From: Candidatus Methanosuratincola subterraneus | GTDB lineage: Archaea > Thermoproteota > Methanomethylicia > Methanomethylicales > Methanomethylicaceae | Length of the DNA: 64,000 nt | Assembly: GCA_004028775.1 (NCBI GenBank) | Contig: RXGA01000001.1 | Span: forward strand, 277,282-341,281 | Direction of reading: 5' to 3' | Shown: piece after piece, positions 1-7,604 of the stretch | Position numbering within the stretch: the stretch's first letter is position 1 | How the letters are laid out: the number at the start of each line of letters is the position of its first letter | Notes under the pieces: model-generated | What the model was told of the DNA's origin: nothing | Seen by the model: the letters and a program-made list of their open reading frames with translations, nothing else | Database searches by the model: none | Program-made: the position numbers and the translations under genes

Positions 1-189
1 CCTGGCACAATCCTCCGCCTCAAAGGCAAGGGTCTGCCCAAGCTCGACGGCTTCGGGAGAGGCGACCAGTTCGTCGTTGTAAACGTGACAGTCCCAGATA
101 GGCTCACGCCGAGGCAGAGGGAGCTCCTGAAGGAGCTGGCAAAGGAATTCGAACAGCCCCTCAAGGAGAAGAGGAGGTTCGGATTTTAG
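1..189 (+). CDS. dnaJ: DnaJ (Hsp40) C-terminal end, partial
   Basis: The open frame enters from the left edge and stops at TAG 187-189, giving 62 residues. The stretch PGTILRLKGKGLPKL followed by GDQFVVVNVTVPDRLT and a charged tail is the classic end of the second substrate-binding beta-barrel of DnaJ. Hsp40 stimulates the DnaK ATPase and delivers unfolded clients in the cytosol. The J domain and zinc fingers would lie to the left of the window, so I cannot say whether this is a full DnaJ or a shorter DnaJ-like protein. The next gene is 82 nt downstream with its own TATA-like box, so it is probably a separate transcript. Confidence 0.88.
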   Translation, partial: PGTILRLKGKGLPKLDGFGRGDQFVVVNVTVPDRLTPRQRELLKELAKEFEQPLKEKRRFGF

Positions 190-271
190 CACCGCCTGGA
201 TCAAACCGTGCCATTCGAAAAGGTGCAATGCTTTAATACCACCTTGATGGAATTTATCGGGTCTGATCAGC

Positions 272-991
272 ATGCCTGATAGCATACTTTACTGGAAGGG
301 GTGCATGTCGCGCCTCAGGACGAAGAGCATCTCTGATTCGACTATGGAACTTTTCCGAAGGATGGGAGTCGAATTCAAGACCCTCGGGGAAAGCGAAGGT
401 TGCTGCGGCTCTGTGCTGCTCAGGACTGGGCAGATCGAGGCTGCAAAGAAGGTGGCCGAGTCAACCATAGACCGGATCTCTTCAGCCGGTTTCAAGGAGG
501 TTGTTACCGCTTGCCCGGGCTGCTTCAGGACCATGGCCTCGGAATACCCGATCATTGCAGGCCAAGTCCCATTCCGGGTCCGCCACATATCCCAGTTTTT
601 GATAGAGAGGAGATCTTCACTCGAGGGCAAGTTCCGCAGAACCGATGTGAAGGCTTGCTACCATGATCCGTGCCACCTAGGGAGGCACATGGGCGTGTAT
701 GAGGAGCCCAGGGATCTCATCAGGATGGTGCCCGGGGTTGAACTGGCCGAGATGAGGGACAACCGGTCTAAGGCGCTCTGCTGCGGATCAGGCGGGGGCG
801 TCCGATCGGCATACCATGAGCTCTCGAGGGAGGTCGCCAGGAGCGTAGCCGGCGGTCAGGTTCCTGACGGCGTCAAGCTATTGATAACTGCGTGCCCATT
901 CTGCAACTACAACTTCAAGGATGCCTGTTCAGGGCAGCAGATCAGGGTGGTGGACCTGCCTGAACTGCTCCTTTCTGCTTGGAGGGGATGA
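272..991 (+). CDS. Cysteine-rich (CCG domain) Fe-S protein, LutA/GlcF/HdrB-like
   Basis: 239 residues with two CCG (DUF224) domains. The first has C11, CC44-45 and CPGC at 81-84; the second has YHDPCHLG at 130-137, CC170-171 and CPFC at 208-211. This domain binds a noncubane or [4Fe-4S] cluster in HdrB, GlpC, GlcF and LutA, and normally moves electrons between an oxidised organic substrate or a thiol and a redox partner. The stop codon overlaps possible starts of the next gene, a LutB-like LUD/ferredoxin protein, so the two are co-translated and probably form one complex resembling LutAB of lactate oxidation. No flavin dehydrogenase or LutC is adjacent, so the substrate is unknown. A TATA-like box (ctttaata, about 230-237) sits about 35 nt before the ATG, implying a very short leader. 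Confidence 0.82.
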   Translation: MPDSILYWKGCMSRLRTKSISDSTMELFRRMGVEFKTLGESEGCCGSVLLRTGQIEAAKKVAESTIDRISSAGFKEVVTACPGCFRTMASEYPIIAGQVPFRVRHISQFLIERRSSLEGKFRRTDVKACYHDPCHLGRHMGVYEEPRDLIRMVPGVELAEMRDNRSKALCCGSGGGVRSAYHELSREVARSVAGGQVPDGVKLLITACPFCNYNFKDACSGQQIRVVDLPELLLSAWRG

Positions 992-996
992 TTGGG

Positions 997-2289
997 ATGG
1001 GGAGCGATGACTGGCTGGCTTTCAAGCGTGAAGAGTTCAAGAGGTGGATGGAGGACGAGAGGCGTAGGACTGGGCTAAGCCGGGCGGTCGCTGCTTACAC
1101 GTCCGCCAAGGCGAAAGCGCTCTCCCGCCTGCCTGAGCTCGAGGAGATTCGCAGGGAAGTCCGGAAGATCAAGGAACGATCAATACAACAAATGGACGAG
1201 CTCGTGAAGATCACAATGGACTCCGTGAGGGAAGTCAAGGGCGAGGCGTACCTCGCGAGGGACGCCGAGGAGGCCAGGGAGATTGTTTCGGACCTTACCG
1301 GAAACGGGAAGCTAGTCGTCAAGTCAAAGTCGCTGACAGGGGACGAGATCGGTATAAACGAGGCCCTCGAGGAGAGGGGAAACAGTGTGTACGAGACCGA
1401 CCTTGGCGAGTTCATAATACAGCTGAGGAAGGAGAAGCCCACCCACATAATAAACCCGTCAGTGCACGTCCCGAGGGAAGAGGTCGCGAAGACCTTCTCA
1501 GAGCTCTTGGGAAGGCCGGTAAGCTCTGAAATACCAGCCCTTGTAGGGATCGCGAGGGATTACCTGAGGGAGAAGTTCTGCCATGCTGATGTCGGGATCA
1601 CCGGGGCAAATGTGGTTTCTGCCAAGACGGGCACGATCTTCATTGTAGAGAACGAAGGCAACGCAAGGTTCGTCAGCAATGCGCCGCCGAAGCACATATG
1701 CCTAACTGGGATAGAGAAGATTGTCCCGACCCTCTCTGACGCCTTCAAGGTGCTCCAGGTGCTGCCGCCGTATGCCACAGGCGTGTTCATGTCCGCTTAT
1801 GTTTCCATGATAACGGGTCCGAGCAAGACAGCGGACATCGAGAAGACGATAGTCTACGGCGCCCATGGCCCGAAGGAGCTCCACTTGGTCCTACTCGACA
1901 ATGGTCGCAGTAGGATGGCCGAGGACGAGGCATTCCGAGAGGCCCTCTACTGCATCCGCTGCGGGGGCTGTATGTACGAGTGCCCAGTGTACCGGATTAT
2001 CGGGGGGTCATTCGGAAACAACTACTTCGGGGGGATCGGGTTGATATGGAGCGCGTTCACTACTGGCGACGAAAAAGTAGCTGCCGCAGTGGACGCCTGC
2101 ACCAAGTGCGGGAGGTGCAAGGAGGTCTGCCCGCTCGAGATTGACACGCCCCGCATGGTCGAAAGGCTGAAGCAAAGCCTCGTCAAGGGGGGCTTTGTGC
2201 AGCCAAAACACGCGGAAATAATGGAGAGCATACTTAAAAAGGGGAACCCTTTCAACGAGGATGAAAGGGAGGATCGATCTAGAGGCTAA
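997..2289 (+). CDS. LUD-domain, two [4Fe-4S] protein, LutB-like
   Basis: About 430 residues. The N-terminal helical part is followed by an LUD (lactate utilisation) domain around residues 70-300, seen as LVVKSKSLTGDEIGINEAL and TGANVVSAKTGTIFIVENEGN, then two ferredoxin-type motifs, CIRCGGCMYECP and CTKCGRCKEVCP. This is the LutB/YkgF architecture. With the CCG protein just upstream it should form an electron-transferring oxidoreductase in the cytosol. Start choice: TTG 979, ATG 988 and ATG 997 are in frame; GGAGGGG at 981-987 is well spaced only for 997, so I use 997. The C-terminal helical domain of bacterial LutB seems shortened. The end overlaps the convergent CdvB-like gene by 4 nt. Confidence 0.85.
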   Translation: MGSDDWLAFKREEFKRWMEDERRRTGLSRAVAAYTSAKAKALSRLPELEEIRREVRKIKERSIQQMDELVKITMDSVREVKGEAYLARDAEEAREIVSDLTGNGKLVVKSKSLTGDEIGINEALEERGNSVYETDLGEFIIQLRKEKPTHIINPSVHVPREEVAKTFSELLGRPVSSEIPALVGIARDYLREKFCHADVGITGANVVSAKTGTIFIVENEGNARFVSNAPPKHICLTGIEKIVPTLSDAFKVLQVLPPYATGVFMSAYVSMITGPSKTADIEKTIVYGAHGPKELHLVLLDNGRSRMAEDEAFREALYCIRCGGCMYECPVYRIIGGSFGNNYFGGIGLIWSAFTTGDEKVAAAVDACTKCGRCKEVCPLEIDTPRMVERLKQSLVKGGFVQPKHAEIMESILKKGNPFNEDEREDRSRG

Positions 2290-2924
2290 ACGAGTCCGTC
2301 CCAGCATCCATCCCTTTCCCTCAAACCTCCTTTCTTGTCAAACTCGGGGATCTTGGGGAGCGTACGTTCGAGCTCGGACTCGGCCCTCATCTGCGCCTCC
2401 TGCATTATCTCCTCTGACCCCTCCATGGCAGCCACGCCGCCTCCGACCGCCTCCGTGGAAGCGGCATTTACCATCAGCTCGTCCATTATCTCATTAAGCC
2501 TTGAGAACGCCTCTCCCGATTCAGACATTATTGTCGGGACGCTACCGCAGACAAGGTCGAGCGAGGCCCTGGCAACCGAGATGTCTCTTGCGAAATCCCC
2601 ATACTCCTTGACCGTCCTGAGCCTTATCGCTATCTGCTCGAGCGCAAGGGAAGCCGCGGTCATTGCCTTGATGAGCTTCCTAACCTCGCCGAGCTCGTTC
2701 GCATACATCTTTGCCCTCCTGAGGTCCCTGTTCTGGTAGTGCTGGACGACCCTCTCGAACAAGACTCTGTCATAATTCCTTATCCTCGAGAGTTTTATGT
2801 TCAGGGCGATCTGCTGCTGCGTCAGGATCCTTATTGCCTCTTCAATCATCGGGCGTATGGGCCCCTTGATTTTTGTTTTAGGCGCACCAAAGCCGCTCTT
2901 TCTTAGCAGGCCCATCTGCCTCAT
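2286..2924 (-). CDS. CdvB/ESCRT-III-like (Snf7 family) protein
   Basis: About 212 residues, strongly basic at the N terminus (MRQMGLLRKSGFG) and then long alpha-helices rich in Arg, Leu and Glu (IRILTQQQIALNIKLSRIRN, LALEQIAIRLRTVKEYGDFA), ending with an acidic helix. This matches archaeal Snf7/CdvB proteins, which polymerise on membranes during division or vesiculation. The longer frame to 3011 is open, but a TATA-like box at 2950-2956 on this strand places the transcript start near 2926, right at ATG 2924, so I prefer a leaderless start there. CdvA and the CdvC/Vps4 ATPase are not in the window. No C-terminal MIM-type proline motif is obvious, so it may be an accessory CdvB paralogue. Confidence 0.75.
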   Translation of the reverse strand: MRQMGLLRKSGFGAPKTKIKGPIRPMIEEAIRILTQQQIALNIKLSRIRNYDRVLFERVVQHYQNRDLRRAKMYANELGEVRKLIKAMTAASLALEQIAIRLRTVKEYGDFARDISVARASLDLVCGSVPTIMSESGEAFSRLNEIMDELMVNAASTEAVGGGVAAMEGSEEIMQEAQMRAESELERTLPKIPEFDKKGGLRERDGCWDGLV

Positions 2925-2949
2925 CGTAGATAATTTTTCATTCTTATAG

Positions 2950-2956
2950 TATAAAA
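2950..2956 (-). promoter_or_regulatory. TATA box of CdvB-like gene
   Basis: On the minus strand this reads ttttata within cttttatact. Its distance to the ATG at 2924 (about 26-30 nt) is that expected between a TATA box and the transcription start, suggesting a leaderless mRNA. Confidence 0.5.
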
Positions 2957-3035
2957 GCTTCGCAGCGGCTCCGCAAGGAAGAATGCGAATAGTACATATA
3001 CCCCTGCGCACAACTAATTCCAGAGGTCAACGGCG

Positions 3036-3719
3036 ATGCTTGGCTCCGGGCACATCGGTTTCTGGTTAGGGCAGAGGAGCGAGAAAGAGGCAATTTCTGC
3101 CTGCGAGAAGCACCTGGAAAAGATATTCGCGATCGTTAACAAGTTCAAGCTATTCATAGACGCTTACTTGAAAGGCGACCTGGAGAAGGCGAAGGCCTTG
3201 TCCATCGAGATCATCTCTCTTGAGAGGGAAGCCGACAAGGTAAAGGAGGATATAATCAACGATCTTATGAAATCATCGCTCCATCCGATGGACCAGGATG
3301 AAATAATACGCCTAGTGATGACTTCTGACGACATTGCAGCCCATGTAAAGTCAGCAACTAGGAAGATCCAATATACCCACCCGAAGGACATACCTGATGA
3401 AGTGAAGTTCAGGATCCAAGAATTGGTGGGGGTCCTGCTCGAGGAAGCGGTGAGCCTGATGGACACGATCCAATCGCTCCTGAAGAGGGACGGCGGAGTT
3501 GTCTCGAAGGCAGAGAAGACCGAGCGACTCGAGGAGAAGATCGATGACCTCCGTGTCGACCTCATTGCGAAGATCCTCATCTGGGGAGACTCTGCTGAGC
3601 ATGTGAGCGACTGGCTCATGATAAAAGAGGTCGTGGAGAACATAGAGTCAGCGTCTGACCGCATGGAAGATACCGCGGATCTCATAAGGACTATTGCAGT
3701 CCTCAGGAGCCGGGGCTGA
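3036..3719 (+). CDS. DUF47 (PhoU-like) phosphate transport regulator
   Basis: 227 residues, almost all helical, with the paired helices and acidic metal-binding-like clusters of the DUF47/PhoU_div family (FKLFIDAYLKGDLEKAKALS, LEREADKVKEDIINDLMK, HVSDWLMIKEVVENIESASD). These proteins accompany PiT low-affinity phosphate transporters and are thought to gate or monitor them. A PiT gene lies about 770 nt away on the other strand, which supports the assignment. A TATA-like sequence (catata, about 2995-3000) precedes the gene. Confidence in family is high; the regulatory mechanism is not known. Confidence 0.85.
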   Translation: MLGSGHIGFWLGQRSEKEAISACEKHLEKIFAIVNKFKLFIDAYLKGDLEKAKALSIEIISLEREADKVKEDIINDLMKSSLHPMDQDEIIRLVMTSDDIAAHVKSATRKIQYTHPKDIPDEVKFRIQELVGVLLEEAVSLMDTIQSLLKRDGGVVSKAEKTERLEEKIDDLRVDLIAKILIWGDSAEHVSDWLMIKEVVENIESASDRMEDTADLIRTIAVLRSRG

Positions 3720-3800
3720 AGAAATCAATGCATGGTGCAATTAAAAATAAAATCAACCCATTCTGTTTTTCATCATTAATGAGTTGCCGAATGCATCTGC

Positions 3801-4250
3801 TTATCCTCTCAGGTTTATCCTTCTCTTGACTAGGGTCCAGTAGCTGTAAAATGCCAACCAAGCAACGGTCACAGGCAAGATGATGGCATACCAAGGTGCG
3901 TAATCGTTCATTTGACTTGCAGTCAAAAGGGCACCAACATTCAGCAAAACACAGGCTATCAGATTCAAATAAAATGACCTTCTTTGCGCTGATCGCAGCC
4001 TATGGTATTTTGCCGCTCTCTCAATTGTGGTGAGTGCCGCGTACCCCCTTTCGGTCAGGTAATAACAACCTTCTCCGTTTACTGCTATCAAATCATCCAG
4101 CTTCTTGAGGTGGAAGTCCAAGAGGCCGCTGCTGCTGATTTTCAGCTTCCGCTTTAGGTCGGCGAAGCGCAATGGTTTTTCTGCCAGTGCCTTCACAATT
4201 TCGATTCTTATTGGATGCGACACAGCCTCAAACAGCGTGTCTGAACTCAT
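3801..4250 (-). CDS. ArsR-like winged-helix regulator with two membrane helices
   Basis: 149 residues. Residues 1-85 form a winged-helix DNA-binding domain: SHPIRIEIVKALAEKPLRFADLKRKL, then a recognition helix SSSGLLDFHLKKLDDL and wing with GEGCYYLTERG. Residues 95-140 contain two hydrophobic helices (LNLIACVLLNVGALL and WYAIILPVTVAWLAFYSYW), so the regulator is probably membrane-anchored. It sits between a DUF47 gene and PiT, and may sense phosphate or another membrane signal; this is inference from position. A small inverted repeat (4266-4281) directly upstream could be an autoregulatory operator. Confidence 0.75.
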   Translation of the reverse strand: MSSDTLFEAVSHPIRIEIVKALAEKPLRFADLKRKLKISSSGLLDFHLKKLDDLIAVNGEGCYYLTERGYAALTTIERAAKYHRLRSAQRRSFYLNLIACVLLNVGALLTASQMNDYAPWYAIILPVTVAWLAFYSYWTLVKRRINLRG

Positions 4251-4488
4251 GCCCGATCAACCAATCAACCATTTGCGGTTGAAAAATATAGTTCTATCAT
4301 CCTTGACTGAACTGTCTGGCATTTCAGACCGCCAATTTTTTATTTATTGGCGGTTCCTGAAGTTGGACCAAAATATAAAGAACCTGATACCAACAAACGT
4401 GAAAATCTGCAACCACTCAGTGATAAAGCCAATCCAGCCTTCGGCGCCGAAAAGATCAACCGAAGCAATGTGCTTTTTTACGTATGGC
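4251..4488. other. Intergenic with two inverted repeats and possible coding remnant
   Basis: The gap between the regulator and PiT holds (i) CAACC-N6-GGTTG at 4266-4281, lying in the presumed promoter of the regulator; (ii) ccgccaat/attggcgg at 4329-4336 and 4346-4353, an 8-bp perfect inverted repeat around a T-rich loop; (iii) a minus-strand open stretch of about 55 codons from just beyond the PiT stop down to about 4336, reading protein-like (GFITEWLQIFTFVGIRFFIF) but without an ATG/GTG/TTG at its beginning. The stretch may be a small membrane peptide or a relic of a longer PiT C terminus. Confidence 0.35.
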
Positions 4489-5499
4489 TCAAACCACGAG
4501 CATTTTTAGCAGGTAGACAACAGCCCCGCTCAACAGAATATTCGCTGGGACTGTGATCAGCCAGTAAGAGATCAGGTAGACTGATGTGTTCTTGCTCAAT
4601 TTTTTCTTTGCCGCGATGCTGGCGCCCAAGATTGCCCCGACGGCAGCGTAAGAGGTGGATATTGGTAGCCCGTAGCCGAACAGAATGTAAGGCACCGTCG
4701 TAAAGAGGTAAACCACCATTGCATTCGAAAGGCTGGCCGCGAGCCCTGTGGGGAGATCGAGCCTAGTGACTCTGAACGCCAAGGTCCTGATCACCTTCGG
4801 ACCGAAGAGGACTGCACCCAATATTATGCCAATTGTCCCAAAGACGGCTAGCTCGACCATTGCCAGCGAATCCGGAATATGCCCCATCTGCGAGGCTATG
4901 GTTACGTAGACCCCGGTCGCATTGGCAACGTCGTTCGCGCCGAAAGAATAAGCGCTGAAGCAGAGCGACCCGATCAGGAGGTAGCTAAAGAATTTCTGAA
5001 TTTTCGCCTCTTCGTTTCTGTCCGCATAACTGTCGATCATCTTGAAGAGCAAATAGGCAAGCGCAAGGCTACAGAGCGGAGAGGCGATCCAGCTGAGCAC
5101 TATGGTCCCCAGTACGCCTAAATTTATGCCGCCGAGTCCGAACTCCACGAGGCCGTACCCGATGACTGCGCAGATGATCGAGTGTGTCGTCGAAATGGCC
5201 ATCCCTCTCATCGTCGCTGCAAAGATCCATATGTTCGCAGACAGTATTATCGCGAAAGCGCCCACAATGTCGATCTCTGGCACAATCCCTTTGCCTATCG
5301 TCTTCATGACCATTGATCCTTGGAGGACTGCCCCTAGAAAGACAAAAATGCTAAAGAACACTAGGGCCCTCTTCAGCGTCAAGACTCCTGAACCGATGGC
5401 TGCACTCGTGGGATTTGCGGCGTCGTTCCCTCCGAGGTTCATGGACATCACAAAGGCGAGGAGAAGTCCAAGCGCTAGCAGGATAATTGAGATGTCCAT
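4489..5499 (-). CDS. pit: Inorganic phosphate transporter, PiT family
   Basis: About 336 residues with roughly 10 hydrophobic segments. Both PiT signature repeats are visible: MSMNLGGNDAANPTSAAIGSG near residue 25 and AYSFGANDVANATGVYVTIA near 200, each with the GxNDxAN motif that binds phosphate and cation. It imports phosphate with H+ or Na+ across the cytoplasmic membrane. An ATG at 5550 is in frame, but ATG 5499 follows GGGTGG at good spacing and begins directly with the first membrane helix, so I choose it. The DUF47 partner at 3036-3719 and the winged-helix protein at 3801-4250 make a phosphate-handling cluster. Confidence 0.92.
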   Translation of the reverse strand: MDISIILLALGLLLAFVMSMNLGGNDAANPTSAAIGSGVLTLKRALVFFSIFVFLGAVLQGSMVMKTIGKGIVPEIDIVGAFAIILSANIWIFAATMRGMAISTTHSIICAVIGYGLVEFGLGGINLGVLGTIVLSWIASPLCSLALAYLLFKMIDSYADRNEEAKIQKFFSYLLIGSLCFSAYSFGANDVANATGVYVTIASQMGHIPDSLAMVELAVFGTIGIILGAVLFGPKVIRTLAFRVTRLDLPTGLAASLSNAMVVYLFTTVPYILFGYGLPISTSYAAVGAILGASIAAKKKLSKNTSVYLISYWLITVPANILLSGAVVYLLKMLVV

Positions 5500-5786
5500 G
5501 CAACCACCCTGAACCGGATGTACTGCTTGACGTCTAAAGCTATGATCCATTAAAAAGATTTCTTAAGGCGTTTTTTCGGTGCCCGATCGGATTGCAACAA
5601 CAGCAACAACAAAAAAAGGAAAGCTCAATGGTGGGAACCGTATTGAGCCCTCCAAGCGCCGATAATGACTCCCTGTCTGGATAAAATAAGTTATTCTGGA
5701 ATTGAATTCAGATTTGGGATTGGTAAAAAAATTGGATGAATCAGGTTCTGATTTAGTAGTTCAATTCCTTGGCAACACCCTATCTT

Positions 5787-6035
5787 TCATTCCTTTTCCT
5801 CTTGAACAATCAATGTCTCAAAGATCTTCTTGATTATCGGTTCGTCTTCAGAAAGCCGGTGGTCGCTTGCCCCGCCTTCAATTGCGATCAGATCTGACTC
5901 GCTTATTCCCGTCCTTGCAGAAAGCTCCTCGATCGTCATCCCTTTGCTGTACCTGAGCGTCCTGAGCATTAGCCCTGGCTGGCCGCTCTTCCTGTATACT
6001 GCGATAAAATCTTCCCAGGTAGCCTTGAAAACCAT
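5787..6035 (-). CDS. Small XRE/Cro-type HTH protein
   Basis: 82 residues. The centre reads TLRYSKGMTIEELSARTGISESDLIAIE, a clear helix-turn-helix of the Cro/C1 type, followed by an acidic tail ending EEKE. The N terminus (MVFKATWEDFIAVYRKSGQPG) is not recognised. It is monocistronic, flanked by 80-290 nt gaps. The target is unknown; small archaeal XRE proteins of this sort are usually transcription regulators. The 290 nt upstream of PiT and downstream of this gene contains only A-rich runs, no further gene. Confidence 0.65.
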   Translation of the reverse strand: MVFKATWEDFIAVYRKSGQPGLMLRTLRYSKGMTIEELSARTGISESDLIAIEGGASDHRLSEDEPIIKKIFETLIVQEEKE

Positions 6036-6113
6036 TTAACACACCATATATCATTGCGTTGCCCTGCAAAAAAGCCTTCCCCCTGCGGATTGGCCATGCA
6101 GCCCAGCGAAGGA

Positions 6114-6899
6114 TCAGAACTCGAACTTCCTTATTATGTTCTTCTCCTCGGCTCCGGTGATCTCTGCAATGACATGGATGTAATTTCCCAGGCCTGAGCT
6201 CTCAATCCTGGGCTTAAGAAGCTCGTCTATCTGGAAAATCCCTGCGGAGTTCGACAATGAAATCCTAACTATCACCGGCTTCTCTGGCGCGATCCCTTCC
6301 TGTATCCTCACCTTTTCCACGCTCAGTGCCGAGACCGAGTGGATGTCGATCTTCCCTGCCTCAAATGGGAGCCTGGCCCTCCCCTTTTCCATGTCGAGGG
6401 CATCTGCCACCTTCACCACGCCCCCCTCCAAAGTCAGCGGTCTGTGCGGCTCTTCATGTGACACGATCGCATGCATCACTTCTGAAGTCACAACTGTTGC
6501 GTCATAGGGGCTGTAGATGCCATCAAGTATAGCCGACAGCGCATTCATCGCGACAGCCGCACCGAACAGCTCGTGCCCCTGCCTGGCTACGATCATGCCC
6601 GCATCATGGAAGAGGGCCCCAAGGACGACCACAACCTCCGCATCCTCTTTCCCCATCGCATAATCCTTCATTATGCCCGGCACAACGCCGTTTTTCATGA
6701 GGATCCTGAGTATCTTAAGAGCCGAATTCGCGACTATCTTGACATGCGTGACTCCGTGATCGGTATACCCGAGCCGCTCGATGGCCATTATGTTCGAGCA
6801 CTTCCAAATTGCCTTGAGCCTCTCATCCTTCTCGATCTTCTGGACTATTGCCCTCAGCTTTTCGTTGCCTCCGCAAGGCAGGCTGAAATCAAGGGACAT
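6114..6899 (-). CDS. HD-superfamily metal-dependent phosphohydrolase
   Basis: About 261 residues. The HD residues are seen as YTDHGVTHVKIVANSA (first His), then LGALFHDAGMIVARQGHELFGA (the HD doublet with a following His) and KVADALDMEKGRARLP (final Asp), the order expected of HD hydrolases. The C-terminal 90 residues look like a separate beta-rich domain. The substrate is unknown; HD enzymes act on nucleotides or cyclic nucleotides. The ORF is open to 6971, but GGAGGT lies just upstream of ATG 6899, so I take that start. It follows MarC (start side overlap resolved by this shorter start). Confidence 0.75.
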   Translation of the reverse strand: MSLDFSLPCGGNEKLRAIVQKIEKDERLKAIWKCSNIMAIERLGYTDHGVTHVKIVANSALKILRILMKNGVVPGIMKDYAMGKEDAEVVVVLGALFHDAGMIVARQGHELFGAAVAMNALSAILDGIYSPYDATVVTSEVMHAIVSHEEPHRPLTLEGGVVKVADALDMEKGRARLPFEAGKIDIHSVSALSVEKVRIQEGIAPEKPVIVRISLSNSAGIFQIDELLKPRIESSGLGNYIHVIAEITGAEEKNIIRKFEF

Positions 6900-6948
6900 A
6901 TTCAGACCTCCATTAAGACATAGACAGTTAGCCGTGCAGCCGCGGACT

Positions 6949-7545
6949 CTACCCTCCAATATATGCTCCAACCAGCCCGCTCCTTATCATGCCTATCGCG
7001 ATTGCAGATAGTATGAATGCCATTACCCTTGATATAATCGTTGATCCCGCCCTTCCAAGCACCTTCATGAGCTTGTTGGAGGATCTCAGGAGCGCCCACT
7101 GCAGGATGACATTCGTTATTATTGCGAAAAATGCCACCAAAGGACCGTTTGGAGGCTGCATCAAATACATGACCGTGTAGATGCTGCCCGGGCCTGCCAT
7201 GAGTGGGGTAGCGAGGGGGACTATTGCTACATCTTCCCTGTTCATCCAGCGCCCCTCCTCCTTGCCCAAGAGGCCCTCGATGGACATTATGAACAGGAGC
7301 ACCCCGCCAGCTATCTTGAAGTCGTTCATCGATATGTTGAAAAAATCGAGTATGTAGGTCCCTATAACCGCGAAAACGGCTAAAATTATGAATGCAACCT
7401 TCACCGAGTCGTTCAGTATTTTGATCTTCTTCTGCGCCTCAAAAGAGCTCGTGAAGGCATGGAAGAGCGGGACATTGCCTATGGGGTCAAATATGATGAA
7501 CAGCGTCAGAAAACCCTGGAGGTACACCCACAAAGTGTCGGCCAT
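6949..7545 (-). CDS. MarC-family integral membrane protein
   Basis: 198 residues with six predicted membrane segments. The start MADTLWVYLQGFLTLFIIFDPIGNVPLF, with the DPIGN-type motif, and the repeat-like PLATPLMAGPGSIYTVMYLM (PLA-PLLAGPG motif) are hallmarks of MarC/UPF0056 proteins. The transport substrate of the family is not established. It is divergent from the aminotransferase gene 60 nt away and is followed by the HD protein on the same strand with a 49-nt gap, so the two may share a transcript. Confidence 0.85.
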   Translation of the reverse strand: MADTLWVYLQGFLTLFIIFDPIGNVPLFHAFTSSFEAQKKIKILNDSVKVAFIILAVFAVIGTYILDFFNISMNDFKIAGGVLLFIMSIEGLLGKEEGRWMNREDVAIVPLATPLMAGPGSIYTVMYLMQPPNGPLVAFFAIITNVILQWALLRSSNKLMKVLGRAGSTIISRVMAFILSAIAIGMIRSGLVGAYIGG

Positions 7546-7604
7546 GCACAGTCACTTTCATCTCTGCCGAAGTTATATATCAGTATTAGCTGAAGAAGAT
7601 AGTG

